A DNA stretch of 64,000 bases, from the NCBI GenBank assembly GCA_963676165.1, contig OY781043.1, forward strand, positions 1,674,001-1,738,000. The letters run 5' to 3'. Within the stretch, counting starts at the first letter, position 1, and every line of letters starts with the position of its first letter. Positions 1 to 9,952 of the stretch are shown in pieces. Position numbers and translations under genes: made by a program. A model generated the notes under the pieces. That model saw only the letters and a list, made by a program, of their open reading frames with translations, had not been told where the DNA came from and ran no database searches. This stretch comes from JAQIBY01 sp963676165. GTDB lineage: Bacteria; Bacteroidota; Bacteroidia; Bacteroidales; ML635J-15.

Positions 1-981
1 ACTTACGGTAAACTTTTTCAAATACACACGTATGGAAGCTCTCATGGTTCTGAGTTAGGAATTATTGTCGAAGGGCTGCCTGCAGGGATTCCTATCTCGA
101 AAGATGATTTTACTGAGGATTTGTTAAGACGAAAATCAGGTGCAAAAGGAACAACTCCACGTTTGGAAAATGACGAGCCAGAAATTGTTGCCGGAGTATT
201 GAATGGCTACACAACTGGGGCTCCTGTTATGATCCGTTTTGAGAATAAATCCCACGATAGCAGCGATTATGCGCATCGCCAATTTCCACGTCCCGGACAT
301 GCAGATTTTGTGGCAGAGAAAAAGTTTGGAGGTTTTCAAGATGCTAGAGGTGGAGGTTTTTTCAGTGGTCGCATGACATTGCTGCTGGTTGCTGCTGGTG
401 TGTTAGCAAAGAAAATTCTTAGCGACTTGAAATTTCATGCTGAAATAACTGAAGTTGGTGGGAGTAAAGATATTGAGCAGCAATTGGATAAAGCCATTGC
501 TGAAAACGATTCCCTAGGTGCTCGCATTCACTGTCAAGTTGATAATATGCCTATTGGTTGGGGTGAACCCAATTTTTATTCCATCGAATCTGCTATTTCA
601 CAACTTGTTTTTGCCATTCCTGGTGCTAAAGCAATCGCTTTTGGTTCTGGAGATCAGGCTCATGCTATGAAAGGTTCTGAGTATAATGATGCCATATTGG
701 ATGAAAAGGGTAAAACTCAAACCAACCATAATGGAGGCATTAATGGAGGTATTTCGAATGGAAATCTCTTGGTCTTTAGTGTGAAATTTAAACCAACGTC
801 CAGTATAGCAAAATCTCAAAATACTTATAATCCAGAAACAAAGCAGGTGGAAAGCTTGCAAGTAAAAGGAAAACACGATGTTTGCTATGCCTTACGCGCG
901 CCTGTGATTGTTGAAGCTGTTGCTGCTATTGCACTTGCTGATCTTTCCATGATTCAAAAAGCCAAACATTATGAAGCATAA
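1..981 (+). CDS. aroC: Chorismate synthase, 5' end outside the window
   Basis: Converts 5-enolpyruvylshikimate-3-phosphate to chorismate in the cytoplasm, the last step of the shikimate pathway (EC 4.2.3.5). The frame is open from base 1, so the start codon lies upstream; the TTG at 121 is internal. Visible family motifs are a SHG histidine near the start, RPGHADF, DARGGG, a TNHNGGINGGISNG stretch, FKPTSSI and GKHDVC, which holds the second catalytic histidine. The usual RGGGRxSxRET reads RGGGFFSGRMT, so the protein is clearly divergent around the flavin/substrate pocket, although the fold-defining motifs are present. It overlaps the next gene by 11 bases, which suggests co-transcription and translational coupling. 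Identification is firm; full activity is inferred. Confidence 0.93.
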   Translation, partial: TYGKLFQIHTYGSSHGSELGIIVEGLPAGIPISKDDFTEDLLRRKSGAKGTTPRLENDEPEIVAGVLNGYTTGAPVMIRFENKSHDSSDYAHRQFPRPGHADFVAEKKFGGFQDARGGGFFSGRMTLLLVAAGVLAKKILSDLKFHAEITEVGGSKDIEQQLDKAIAENDSLGARIHCQVDNMPIGWGEPNFYSIESAISQLVFAIPGAKAIAFGSGDQAHAMKGSEYNDAILDEKGKTQTNHNGGINGGISNGNLLVFSVKFKPTSSIAKSQNTYNPETKQVESLQVKGKHDVCYALRAPVIVEAVAAIALADLSMIQKAKHYEA

Positions 982-3799
982 TTTTCTCAATACTGTAGCC
1001 AACTATTTGATTCAACGCCATGGTGATAAGTTGTCCGACATTGTTCTTGTGGTCCCAAATATTCGTGCAGGTTTGTATTTGAGAAAGAGTTTTACACATG
1101 AAATAAAGCATGCTACTTGGGCTCCTGAAATAATTTCTATTCAGGATTTCTTTCACAAGCAATCTGGCTTGATTAGTGAGGAGCAAATCCCTCTCGTGTT
1201 TGAGTTGTATAAATCTTTTCAACGAGTAGCTCCGGATTTGTTTCCAACTTTCGACCAATTTTATCCTTGGGGAGAGGTTATTCTCTCTGATTTTAACGAT
1301 CTGGATAGTAATTTAGCAGAACCCAAACAGGTATTTGCTAATGTCGCTGATTTGAAAAATATTGAGTTGTTTTTCTCTGAAATGGAAGAAAATGTGCTCA
1401 AAATTATTCGTGAATTTTGGAGTCAGCTGGAAGAAGGGGATGAAAATTATGCGAGAAAGCGTTTCCTTGAAGTGTGGAAACAAATGTTACCAGTTTATCA
1501 GGATTTTAAAAAGCAACTTGCTGACCAAGGAATAGGTTACGAAGGGATGATTTATCGTCAGGTTGCCGAGGAGTTTGATAATCAGTTGTTTCCTCAAACT
1601 CAGAAAAAACACTATTTCATTGGATTTAATGTGTTGAGCCAGTCGGAACAGTTTGTTTTTCGCTATTTCCGAAATCAACATCAAGCAGAGTTTTTCTGGC
1701 AATACGATGAGGAATTAATGAAGCATCCTTATCATGAAGCATTTCGTTTTATTCGTCAGTATATCCGTGAATTTCCTATCCCTGAAGATTTTCAGTACGA
1801 GTCTATAATTCGTGAAAAGCATATAAAAATCTATGCTGTCCCTTCAAAAACAGCTCAGGTTAAGTTAGCAGCAAATCTGATAACAAATGATTTGAAACAG
1901 AATGATCCAAATTTTGAGAGATCCGCTTTAATTTTACCTGATGAAAGCCTGTTGCAGCCCGTTTTGTATTCCATTCCTGAGGATGTAAAACATTTGAATG
2001 TTTCTATGGGATTTCCAGTGAAATATGCACCTCAAGCTGGAATTATTCGTTTGCTTAGCAAATTGCAAGAAAATGCTTCCAAAGGAAAATTCTATCATAA
2101 GGATGTCATTCGTTTACTGAACCATCCTTTATTACGATCCATTGATAGTGATGGGTGTCAAACCATGAAACAACTAATCATTCGCGAGAATTGGTTGCGC
2201 ATTCCACAGGAAACTTTGCAGAAGTCTTCAGAAATATTTGCACCTATCTTTACCCATGTTCAAGATGTGAATGAAATTGGCATGTATTTTAGTCATAATT
2301 TGAAGATGATTTATGAGCAATTGCAGGTTTTCCCGGACATGGAATTCGATCGGGAAATTGTTTATCAGCTTTACCGTCGTGTCAATCGGTTTAATGAATA
2401 TTTAATTCGTGATCGCATTTATTTTACGAATTTGAAGACTTATCTGCACTTGCAAAATTCCATGCTCAATTCAGTTTCAGTGGCTTTTTCTGGTGAACCT
2501 TTGCGTGGACTTCAGGTGCTTGGGATGCTTGAAACTCGTTTGCTGGATTTTGATCAGATGATCATCTTGTCACTCAACGAAGGTCATTTACCTTCTCAAA
2601 GTTTTAAGAAATCATTCATTCCGTATAATTTAAGACGTGCTTTTAATTTGCCTACCATAGAATTGCAGGATGCCATTCATGCATACTATTTCTATCGGAT
2701 GATTATGCATCCCGGAAAACTTCACTTGTTGTACAATACTGCCGATGAAGGGTATATGAAGGGGGAGAAGTCCAGATATATTCAACAACTGCTGGTGGAA
2801 AGTCCGTTAAAAATATCCCAGATTCCTGTTCATATTGCTGTTGAAACGCATGAAACTGAAGTGCGTGAGTTGACAAAGGATGCTCATTCTTTGGCTGTGC
2901 TCGAAAAGTACAAAAATGGAGGTGGAAAAAGCTTTAGTCCATCTCAATTGAATACATACATACATTGTAGTATGGCATTCTATTACAAGTACATACTTGG
3001 TGTTCGTGAAGAAGATGAGCTAGTGGATCAAATCGGGGCAATGGAGTCTGGAAATGTTGTTCACAACACAATGAAAATGCTCTATGATCCTTTCCTGAAT
3101 AAGCAAATAGGGGAAAGCGATTTTGATGCATTTTTGAAAAATGATAAGCTGATTAATGAAACTATTTTAGTTGCCTGGAAAGAACAAATGCGTAAAGCTG
3201 GTGATATGGAAATCAGCGGACTCAATGCACTGGGAATGGAATCTGTCAGGGAATATGTGAAACGTATTTTGTTCCTTGATAAAGCGCATGCACCTATAAA
3301 GCATCTTGGTGGTGAGTTGGAAATTGGTCATGAATTTCAAGTCAAAACTGATTCTGAGACATTTTCTGTGCTTTTAAAAGGAAGTATTGACCATTTGGAT
3401 TATGCTGAAGAACAAATCCGTGTCATCGATTATAAAACGGGGGGTGAAAAGAAGAATAAACTGAATGCTATTTCAGATGCATTTATCGTTGAAAGAAAAA
3501 GTCAACTCGATTACACTTTTCAAGTCATGTTTTATGCTTGGTTGGTTATTAATGCTCCGGAATTTGTGAAATATCAAGAAGCTCCGGTAAAACCGATGGT
3601 GCTTTTTACACGCTTGAATCAACTTTCCAATGTTTCGCTTGATAAAGTAGATTTGGAGAATTTTAGACCTTTTGTTGATGAGTGGCATGAAGCAATGAAT
3701 TCACTTTTAATGAAAATATTTGATGCTGATAATCCATTCAAAATGACCTCTGAAGATTCGCATTGCAAGTATTGTCCTTTTTATAAGCTTTGTTATTAG
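971..3799 (+). CDS. AddB-like PD-(D/E)XK exonuclease subunit
   Basis: A 942-residue protein of the AddB/RexB kind, the partner of an AddA-like helicase-nuclease in double-strand-break resection and recombination. The N-terminal two thirds resemble an inactive helicase-like fold. The C-terminal nuclease begins near residue 655 (FSPSQLNTYIHC), with an HNTMKMLYD helix, a GSIDHLDY segment and the catalytic VIDYKTGG near residue 818, then a Q-x-M-F-Y motif. Four cysteines (one near 665 and three in HCKYCPFYKLCY at the C-terminus) match the split 4Fe-4S cluster of AddB-type nucleases. The start ATG lies inside the end of aroC. The likely partner is the helicase at 36841-40065, unusually about 33 kb away. 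The gene symbol is left blank because Bacteroidota members are distant from Bacillus AddB. Confidence 0.85.
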   Translation: MKHNFLNTVANYLIQRHGDKLSDIVLVVPNIRAGLYLRKSFTHEIKHATWAPEIISIQDFFHKQSGLISEEQIPLVFELYKSFQRVAPDLFPTFDQFYPWGEVILSDFNDLDSNLAEPKQVFANVADLKNIELFFSEMEENVLKIIREFWSQLEEGDENYARKRFLEVWKQMLPVYQDFKKQLADQGIGYEGMIYRQVAEEFDNQLFPQTQKKHYFIGFNVLSQSEQFVFRYFRNQHQAEFFWQYDEELMKHPYHEAFRFIRQYIREFPIPEDFQYESIIREKHIKIYAVPSKTAQVKLAANLITNDLKQNDPNFERSALILPDESLLQPVLYSIPEDVKHLNVSMGFPVKYAPQAGIIRLLSKLQENASKGKFYHKDVIRLLNHPLLRSIDSDGCQTMKQLIIRENWLRIPQETLQKSSEIFAPIFTHVQDVNEIGMYFSHNLKMIYEQLQVFPDMEFDREIVYQLYRRVNRFNEYLIRDRIYFTNLKTYLHLQNSMLNSVSVAFSGEPLRGLQVLGMLETRLLDFDQMIILSLNEGHLPSQSFKKSFIPYNLRRAFNLPTIELQDAIHAYYFYRMIMHPGKLHLLYNTADEGYMKGEKSRYIQQLLVESPLKISQIPVHIAVETHETEVRELTKDAHSLAVLEKYKNGGGKSFSPSQLNTYIHCSMAFYYKYILGVREEDELVDQIGAMESGNVVHNTMKMLYDPFLNKQIGESDFDAFLKNDKLINETILVAWKEQMRKAGDMEISGLNALGMESVREYVKRILFLDKAHAPIKHLGGELEIGHEFQVKTDSETFSVLLKGSIDHLDYAEEQIRVIDYKTGGEKKNKLNAISDAFIVERKSQLDYTFQVMFYAWLVINAPEFVKYQEAPVKPMVLFTRLNQLSNVSLDKVDLENFRPFVDEWHEAMNSLLMKIFDADNPFKMTSEDSHCKYCPFYKLCY

Positions 3800-3866
3800 T
3801 AAACAGGAAACAGAGAAAACTTTACTCAGTCTTCAATCAAAATAGCAATATGCCTCTAGCTAGGTA

Positions 3867-3898
3867 TTTGTCAATTTATTCGAAAATGATTACTTTTG
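3867..3898 (+). promoter_or_regulatory. Bacteroidota sigma-A-type promoter
   Basis: TTTG at 3867-3870, a 20-base spacer, then TACTTTTG at 3891-3898 matches the Bacteroidota consensus TTTG-N19-21-TAnnTTTG exactly. It lies about 20 bases before the ATG of the downstream surface-protein gene. Confidence 0.7.
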
Positions 3899-3917
3899 GA
3901 TATCAGTGGGATAAACT

Positions 3918-6110
3918 ATGAATCGAATTTTATTTTACCTGGTTGCAGTTTTTGCATTGCATTTGCCTTGCCATGCTGTCGTATATACAAGCAACCAATG
4001 TATGGATGGAACTGCGAGTTCAAGTTCCCAATGGAGTAGCGTTTATGCTGCCGATTATGCTTTTGATGCAGTATTCGGAAGTGCAAACGGATGGTACACG
4101 GTTTCGGGAAATCAATCGGGTTGGTTAGCCTATGAATTTACAGAACCTAAGACAATATTGAAATACTCGGTATTTAACCGTGATTATTCTTCTGCAGCAA
4201 CATCTGCTCCGAAGGACTGGACATTTGAGGCCTTTGATGGGACAGATTGGATTGTTCTCGATACACAATCAGATCAAACTGCTTGGGGAATTGCCGAGGA
4301 ACGTTGTTTTGTTGTGTCAAATTCTCAATCCTATTCAAAATACCGTATGAATATTACAGCAAACAATGGAGCTGTTTTTTTAGGTTTTGCAGAACTTGAA
4401 ATGTATGAAGAAGCCTTGTATATTGGAGGTGAAGGACCAGAATCAATTTGGTGTTTTGGTTTTGGCGCTGGTTTAGACTTTCGTTATGATCCGCCTCTGG
4501 CAGTTGATGGCAGTAATATGGATCAATGGGAGGGATGTGCTTCTATCTCCAATGAAAATGGGGATTTATTGTTCTATACAAACGGGGTCTATGTTTGGGA
4601 TGCAAACCATTCTTTAATGCCTAACGGTACCGGATTGTATGGGTCGAGTTCATCATCACAGAGCGGAGTAATCATTCCTCAACCCGGAAACTCTGATTTG
4701 TATTATATTTTTACCTTGGATAGAAATGGCGATTATGAAGTCGGTCATAAAGGCTTGTGTTACTCCATTGTAGATATGAGCTTGAATTCAGGAACCGGAG
4801 ATGTTATTTCCGCACAAAAAAATATTGAATTGAATAATCCCAATACTGAAAAGATTACGGCAGTTATTCATGAAAACGATGAAGATATCTGGATTCTGAC
4901 TCACGACTGGGGAAACAATAAATTTTTGGCATACCTTCTGTCTTCCGGTGGTTTGAATACGACCCCTGTGGAGTCTGCTGTTGGTGTTGTTCACTACGAT
5001 AGTTTTAATGGTTGGTGTGCAGGAGGTTACATGAAAGTTTCTCCCAAAGGAGACAAAATTGCACTGAATATTTTAGGAGCGCATACGACTCAGCTTTTTG
5101 ATTTTAATCCGGCGACAGGTATTGTTTCTAATCCCATGACATTAAGTACGACAAGGTATCAGGCTTATGGTTTAGAGTTTTCTCCGGATGCGAGTAAACT
5201 ATATACAACTGCCTGGGAACACAATAATATTCTGCAATACGATTTGTCTTTGGGTGATGAAGCTTCAATTGCTGCTTCTGAAACTGAGATAGGAGTGTCT
5301 GCAGTGTCCGGGGGCTCAAATTACAGCGGACTTGGGGCGATGCAGTTAGGTCCTGACGCACGTATATATGTTTCCAAGGATGCAAATGGAATTGGAGGGA
5401 ATGTAAATGCGTTAAATGGTTGGCTGGGATACATCGAGAATCCAAACTCTAATATGGCTAAATCCATTGTGTCCTATGTGGATAAAGGTGTGTATCTGGG
5501 AGGCAATGCTTCCGGAATAGGATTGCCTGTTTTTATTCAAAGCTTCTTTAAACCGCTTCCTGTCGATTTGCTTTCATTTCACGCCACTGATTTGGATAAT
5601 CAACAAGTGTATATTGTTTGGAAAACTGTATCTGAAACAAATGCGGATTATTTCGAGCTGCAAAGCGCAAATCAAAACATGCAATTCAGTACAATCTATA
5701 CCTGTAATGCTAAGGGGAATTCTGAAAAATTGCAAACTTATCATTTTATGGATGATAAAATGTTAGATGTACGGTATTATCGATTGTTGCAATATGACTT
5801 GAATGGTGATGAGCACTATCTTGGTATGCTTGCTGTTCAATCAACGGTTTCGGAGTTTTCTGCGGAGGTATTTCCAAATCCGACGACAGAAATCTTAAAT
5901 ATTGAATGTAAGGTATCCCGGAAAGAAACCATATACTGTACTTTGTTTGATGCATATGGCAAAACGGTAAAGTCTGTGTCTTTCAATTTATCAGAAGGAA
6001 GACAAGTGAATAAAATAAATGTGTCAGATTTGCCTGCCGGTATGTACTACCTTCAAGTGATTGGTTCTTCTGACGTGTTATTCAATCGCAGTATTCAGGT
6101 AGGAGAGTAA
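3918..6110 (+). CDS. Secreted discoidin-domain protein with T9SS sorting domain
   Basis: A 730-residue exported protein. Residues 1-20 form a signal peptide (MNRILFYLVAVFALHLPCHA). Residues about 22-165 look like a discoidin (F5/8 type C, carbohydrate-binding) domain: NGWYTVSGNQSGWLAYEF and then SKYRMNIT. Residues about 170-545 form a propeller-like module whose opening (GLDFRYDPP, then NGDLLFYTNGVYVWD) recurs in the 2573-residue protein at 11884-19605. The C-terminus from about residue 650 (EVFPNPTTEILNI ... LPAGMYYLQV) is a type A T9SS sorting domain, so the mature protein is probably attached to the cell surface or released. The start is fixed by the promoter just upstream. Function is otherwise unknown; surface glycan or matrix binding is an inference from the discoidin fold. 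Confidence 0.82.
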   Translation: MNRILFYLVAVFALHLPCHAVVYTSNQCMDGTASSSSQWSSVYAADYAFDAVFGSANGWYTVSGNQSGWLAYEFTEPKTILKYSVFNRDYSSAATSAPKDWTFEAFDGTDWIVLDTQSDQTAWGIAEERCFVVSNSQSYSKYRMNITANNGAVFLGFAELEMYEEALYIGGEGPESIWCFGFGAGLDFRYDPPLAVDGSNMDQWEGCASISNENGDLLFYTNGVYVWDANHSLMPNGTGLYGSSSSSQSGVIIPQPGNSDLYYIFTLDRNGDYEVGHKGLCYSIVDMSLNSGTGDVISAQKNIELNNPNTEKITAVIHENDEDIWILTHDWGNNKFLAYLLSSGGLNTTPVESAVGVVHYDSFNGWCAGGYMKVSPKGDKIALNILGAHTTQLFDFNPATGIVSNPMTLSTTRYQAYGLEFSPDASKLYTTAWEHNNILQYDLSLGDEASIAASETEIGVSAVSGGSNYSGLGAMQLGPDARIYVSKDANGIGGNVNALNGWLGYIENPNSNMAKSIVSYVDKGVYLGGNASGIGLPVFIQSFFKPLPVDLLSFHATDLDNQQVYIVWKTVSETNADYFELQSANQNMQFSTIYTCNAKGNSEKLQTYHFMDDKMLDVRYYRLLQYDLNGDEHYLGMLAVQSTVSEFSAEVFPNPTTEILNIECKVSRKETIYCTLFDAYGKTVKSVSFNLSEGRQVNKINVSDLPAGMYYLQVIGSSDVLFNRSIQVGE

Positions 6111-6127
6111 TGCGTGCTATTTACAGT

Positions 6128-8017
6128 TTACGCTTTCACAAACTTTACATTTTTAATTGAGTTTCCACAATAAATTCGAGCAATATAGTTTCCTTTTGGG
6201 AGTTGTGAAATATTGAGTTTTGTTTCTTTTGTGTGTAGTTGTTGAACCAAAACTGCTTGTCCTGTTGCATTAATGATTTTAATAAATGCCAAATCTGAGA
6301 ATTCAGGTAGCCTGACATACAAATTGTTACTTGCCGGATTCGGATAAAGCTTTATGTCCGGTTCTTCAGATTTTATCTCAGTACCTACGTTACAATCCAC
6401 ATAAACAGGCAGTGTTATATTGTAGCTTTCTCCAAAACCGTTAGTGATTGTAGCGGTTAAATCAGGACCGAAATAATGCTCGGGAATACTGATGGTAAAC
6501 GGGAATTCAATAATGTCATTAGAGGGAATTTCACCATAAAGCGTAGCTGTATCATATTGTTGTGGATATTCTGTTGTTCCAACAAACGTTGTGAAATTGC
6601 CCGTTCCTTGTGATTTAGGTATAAAGACAGGTGGAAAATAAATGTTTTCTATAATTTCTCCGGAAGAAAACTCTATTGTAAATGGGGCTGATTTTCCTTG
6701 TATTTGTAATTTTGAACTGTAAGTTTCATTACAATACAAGGTGTCTGGCAAATCTGGACACGAAATTATTTCGGGAGGGGGAGACGTATAAAAAGCATCT
6801 TCATTGCCTAAACTGTCAGTTTTAATTAGCCAAAACTGTTGCCCTAAACTTATGTTTCCATGCCCATGCAATATGAATCCATTATCTTCTGTATGCTTAA
6901 TAGAGGACGGGACAAATGTTCCTTCGTAATTGTAAGTTTCTAGTCTTTTTGACCATAAGATGTTTCCTGATGGGTCTAATTTTATGAGCATAAAACTTGT
7001 GCTTCCTGATTGTATTTGAAAACTAAATAACCCGGCGAATGATCCGTCTTCAAGTTCGATAATATCAACACAATATGTTTTTGAAAACCAAATTTGTTCT
7101 GCAGATTCTCTGTACATGTAGTGTCTGTAGAACTTTTCCCACAGTACATTGCCGGCAGTATCAATTTTTCGAATAGCAGCTTCAGAAATGGGATCCATGC
7201 TCCAGTTGCAAATGGCTTGTCCCCCTGCAATGATGTACGTGCTGTCTTTCGCTTCCAGCATAGCCATAACCCGCCCATCGTTTTCAAGCGGGTTGCCAAA
7301 ATGTTTTTCCCAAAGTTGGTTGCCAATGCTGTCGGTTTTTACCACATACCAATCCTGTTTAAAAGTTGATGTGCTAAAGCCAAATGTAAAGCCACCTAAT
7401 AACAGTTTGTTGTCGTGGGTTTTGATGATTACAGAACCTGCTTCTGTGGATATCACACCTTCAACGTCAAAGCTTATATTGTTAAAAATATGAGAATTGA
7501 GAATGTTTACAAATAGTAACCCCAACGCATAATCATCATGAGTAATATTTGCTGTTATGATTGAAAAAATACTATCATTTAACATTATTACATCATAAGC
7601 ACCCGAAATAGAGTCTTCATAAATGATTTGAGTTTTTATTGTGTCAAGATTCTGGTTGAAAATTATAAAGTAAGGATATTTCTCAAACGATTCATTTTCA
7701 ACAACTCCACAGAAATAAAAAGAGTCGTTTATGCTGTTATAGTTTAGGCAGTTGTCTTCGCCTTCGAAGGTTGTTACCCCGTCGAATTTAAATTTGTTTT
7801 GAATTATTATCTCTCCTGAATTATTCAGTTTTGTTAAACCAATTCCTCTACCACCGTCAACTGAAGTGCCTGTTAAAACCACATAGCCATCAGGAATTGA
7901 AATCACAGTGTTTGATAGGTTAGCATCGGGGTCATAATATACAGTGTTGAACTTTTCCTGAGCAAGTGTGCTAAGGGAAATAAGTAGAAAGCCGATTATG
8001 TGTATTGTGTGGTTCAT
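6128..8017 (-). CDS. T9SS-secreted repeat-family protein, tandem paralogue 1
   Basis: A 629-residue exported protein with an N-terminal signal peptide (GFLLISLSTLAQ), a body of short WD/kelch-like beta repeats (LWEKxFG, IIAGG, LIKTDSLGN patterns, suggesting a beta-propeller) and a type A T9SS sorting domain from about residue 556 (IKLYPNPASNNLYV ... LPKGNYIARI). It is the last of three tandem paralogues, each 9 bases apart, and is transcribed with them and the giant gene upstream. Its first ~150 residues are nearly identical to paralogue 3 and its middle block to both others, while the segments between are unrelated. The function is not recognised; a variable surface protein is the simplest reading. 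Confidence 0.8.
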   Translation of the reverse strand: MNHTIHIIGFLLISLSTLAQEKFNTVYYDPDANLSNTVISIPDGYVVLTGTSVDGGRGIGLTKLNNSGEIIIQNKFKFDGVTTFEGEDNCLNYNSINDSFYFCGVVENESFEKYPYFIIFNQNLDTIKTQIIYEDSISGAYDVIMLNDSIFSIITANITHDDYALGLLFVNILNSHIFNNISFDVEGVISTEAGSVIIKTHDNKLLLGGFTFGFSTSTFKQDWYVVKTDSIGNQLWEKHFGNPLENDGRVMAMLEAKDSTYIIAGGQAICNWSMDPISEAAIRKIDTAGNVLWEKFYRHYMYRESAEQIWFSKTYCVDIIELEDGSFAGLFSFQIQSGSTSFMLIKLDPSGNILWSKRLETYNYEGTFVPSSIKHTEDNGFILHGHGNISLGQQFWLIKTDSLGNEDAFYTSPPPEIISCPDLPDTLYCNETYSSKLQIQGKSAPFTIEFSSGEIIENIYFPPVFIPKSQGTGNFTTFVGTTEYPQQYDTATLYGEIPSNDIIEFPFTISIPEHYFGPDLTATITNGFGESYNITLPVYVDCNVGTEIKSEEPDIKLYPNPASNNLYVRLPEFSDLAFIKIINATGQAVLVQQLHTKETKLNISQLPKGNYIARIYCGNSIKNVKFVKA

Positions 8018-8026
8018 GTTTACAGT

Positions 8027-9943
8027 TTACGTTTTCACAAACTTTACATTTTTAATTGAGTTTCCACAATACAAACGAGCAATATAGTTTCCTTTTGGTA
8101 GCTGTGAAATATTGAGTTTTGTTTCTTTTGCATGTAGTTGTTGAACTAAAACTGCTTGTCCTGTTGCGTTAATGATTTTAATAAATGCCAAATCTGAGAA
8201 TTCAGGTAGCCTGACATACAAATTGTTACTTGCCGGATTCGGATAAAGCTTTATGCCCGGTTCTTCAGATTTTATCTCAGCACTTACGTTACAATCCACA
8301 TAAACAGGCAGTGTTATGTTGTAGCTTTCTCCAAAACCGTTAGTGATTGTAGCGGTTAAATCAGGACCGAAATAATGCTCGGGAATACTGATGGTAAACG
8401 GTAATTCAATAATGTCAGCTTGCATGTCTTCATCGGGAATAGGATTGTAAAGAGTAGCAGTATCGTAAGTGTGATTGTATGTATCCACCCCAACATGTAC
8501 AGTAAAACTTCCAGTGCCTTGTGATTTAGGAATAAAAACAGGAGGATAGTATAGATTTTCAATGGTTTCTCCGGTAGAGAATTCTATCGTGTATGGTGCC
8601 GCTTTTCCCTGAATTTGTAATTTGGTGTTATAACTCTGGCTGCAATATAAACTATCCGGCAAATTTAGGCATGCTATATTTTCTTGAGGTGGGGCAGGAT
8701 AAAGGGCATTCTCACAACCTAAACTGTCAGTTTTAATAAGAAAAAACTGTTGTGGTGGATCGTAATCAAAATCGAAGGAGCCGTGCCCATGAATAATAAA
8801 TCCATTGTCAGGTGTTTGTTTAATAGAACTGCAATAGTTTGAGCCTAAAGCATCCGTTGTGTGCAGGTGCTTTGACCATAAAATTTTACCTTGAGGATTT
8901 AGTTTTAACAATAAAAGCAATGTACCGCCATCACCTCTTTCATAACTGCAAATTGCAATGAATTCATCGTTTTCAAGTTCAACAATATCACCAATGTAAA
9001 TGCCTGAGTATCTCATGACTTCCTGAGAGTTGTCATAACTATATCTTCTGTAAAACTTTTCCCACAGTACATTTCCTGCAGTATCAATTTTTCGAATAGC
9101 AGCTTCAGAAATGGGATCCATGCTCCAGTTGCAAATGGCTTGTCCCCCTGCAATGATGTACGTGCTGTCTTTCGCTTCCAGCATAGCCATAACCCGTCCA
9201 TCGTTTTCAAGTGGGTTGCCAAAATATTTTTCCCAAAGTTGATTGCCAATGCTGTCGGTTTTTACCACATACCAATCCTGTTTAAAGGTTGATGTGCTAA
9301 AGCCAAATGTAAAGCCACCTAATAAAAGCTTGTTGTCGTGGGTTTTGATGATATTTGTGCCAACTTCATTGGATATTTCATTTTCCACCCCATAACTACA
9401 ATGAGCCAGTATTGAGTCATTATTTATGTTGTATATTATTAACCCCATTTCATAATCATCAGGAATAATGTTTGCAGTAACGATTGCAAAAGTTGAATCG
9501 CTATCTTTTACGATATCATATGCTCCAAAAATAGAATCAATATCTATTATATTAAACATTGTTGTATCTAAATCTATATTGAATAATGAAATAAATGGAG
9601 TTCTTTCATTATTTAAAGTGTTCTCAACGATGCCTGTCATGTAAAAGCTGTTGGTTGCAAGGTCTTGTTCGAAGCAATTTGGGAGACCTTCGTAGATATT
9701 GTATGAAGAACTGCCATAAGGTTTGACAGAAATGACTTCCCCCAATAAATTTGTAATAGTGATAGTAAAACCTCTGTTTCCATTTACCTCTGTCCCGTTT
9801 AGTGCTATATATTTGTTAGGTGAAGTTTGTACACAATTAGAAATATTCCCAAGTTCATAATAGATGACTTTGTTGAACTTTTCCTGAGCAAGCGTGCTAA
9901 GGGAAATAAGTAGAAACCCGATTATGTGTATTGTGTGTTTCAT
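8027..9943 (-). CDS. T9SS-secreted repeat-family protein, tandem paralogue 2
   Basis: A 638-residue paralogue with the same signal peptide, beta-repeat body and sorting domain as its neighbours. The N-terminal ~170 residues are its own. The block around IIKTHDNKLLLGGFTFGF through AAIRKIDTAGN is shared almost word for word with both neighbours. The C-terminal ~240 residues (from SSIKQTPDNGFIIHGHG) match paralogue 3 much better than paralogue 1. Nine bases separate it from each neighbour, so all three are probably one transcript. No catalytic motif is visible. The patchwork of identity suggests gene conversion among the three copies. Confidence 0.8.
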   Translation of the reverse strand: MKHTIHIIGFLLISLSTLAQEKFNKVIYYELGNISNCVQTSPNKYIALNGTEVNGNRGFTITITNLLGEVISVKPYGSSSYNIYEGLPNCFEQDLATNSFYMTGIVENTLNNERTPFISLFNIDLDTTMFNIIDIDSIFGAYDIVKDSDSTFAIVTANIIPDDYEMGLIIYNINNDSILAHCSYGVENEISNEVGTNIIKTHDNKLLLGGFTFGFSTSTFKQDWYVVKTDSIGNQLWEKYFGNPLENDGRVMAMLEAKDSTYIIAGGQAICNWSMDPISEAAIRKIDTAGNVLWEKFYRRYSYDNSQEVMRYSGIYIGDIVELENDEFIAICSYERGDGGTLLLLLKLNPQGKILWSKHLHTTDALGSNYCSSIKQTPDNGFIIHGHGSFDFDYDPPQQFFLIKTDSLGCENALYPAPPQENIACLNLPDSLYCSQSYNTKLQIQGKAAPYTIEFSTGETIENLYYPPVFIPKSQGTGSFTVHVGVDTYNHTYDTATLYNPIPDEDMQADIIELPFTISIPEHYFGPDLTATITNGFGESYNITLPVYVDCNVSAEIKSEEPGIKLYPNPASNNLYVRLPEFSDLAFIKIINATGQAVLVQQLHAKETKLNISQLPKGNYIARLYCGNSIKNVKFVKT

Positions 9944-9952
9944 GTTTACAGT

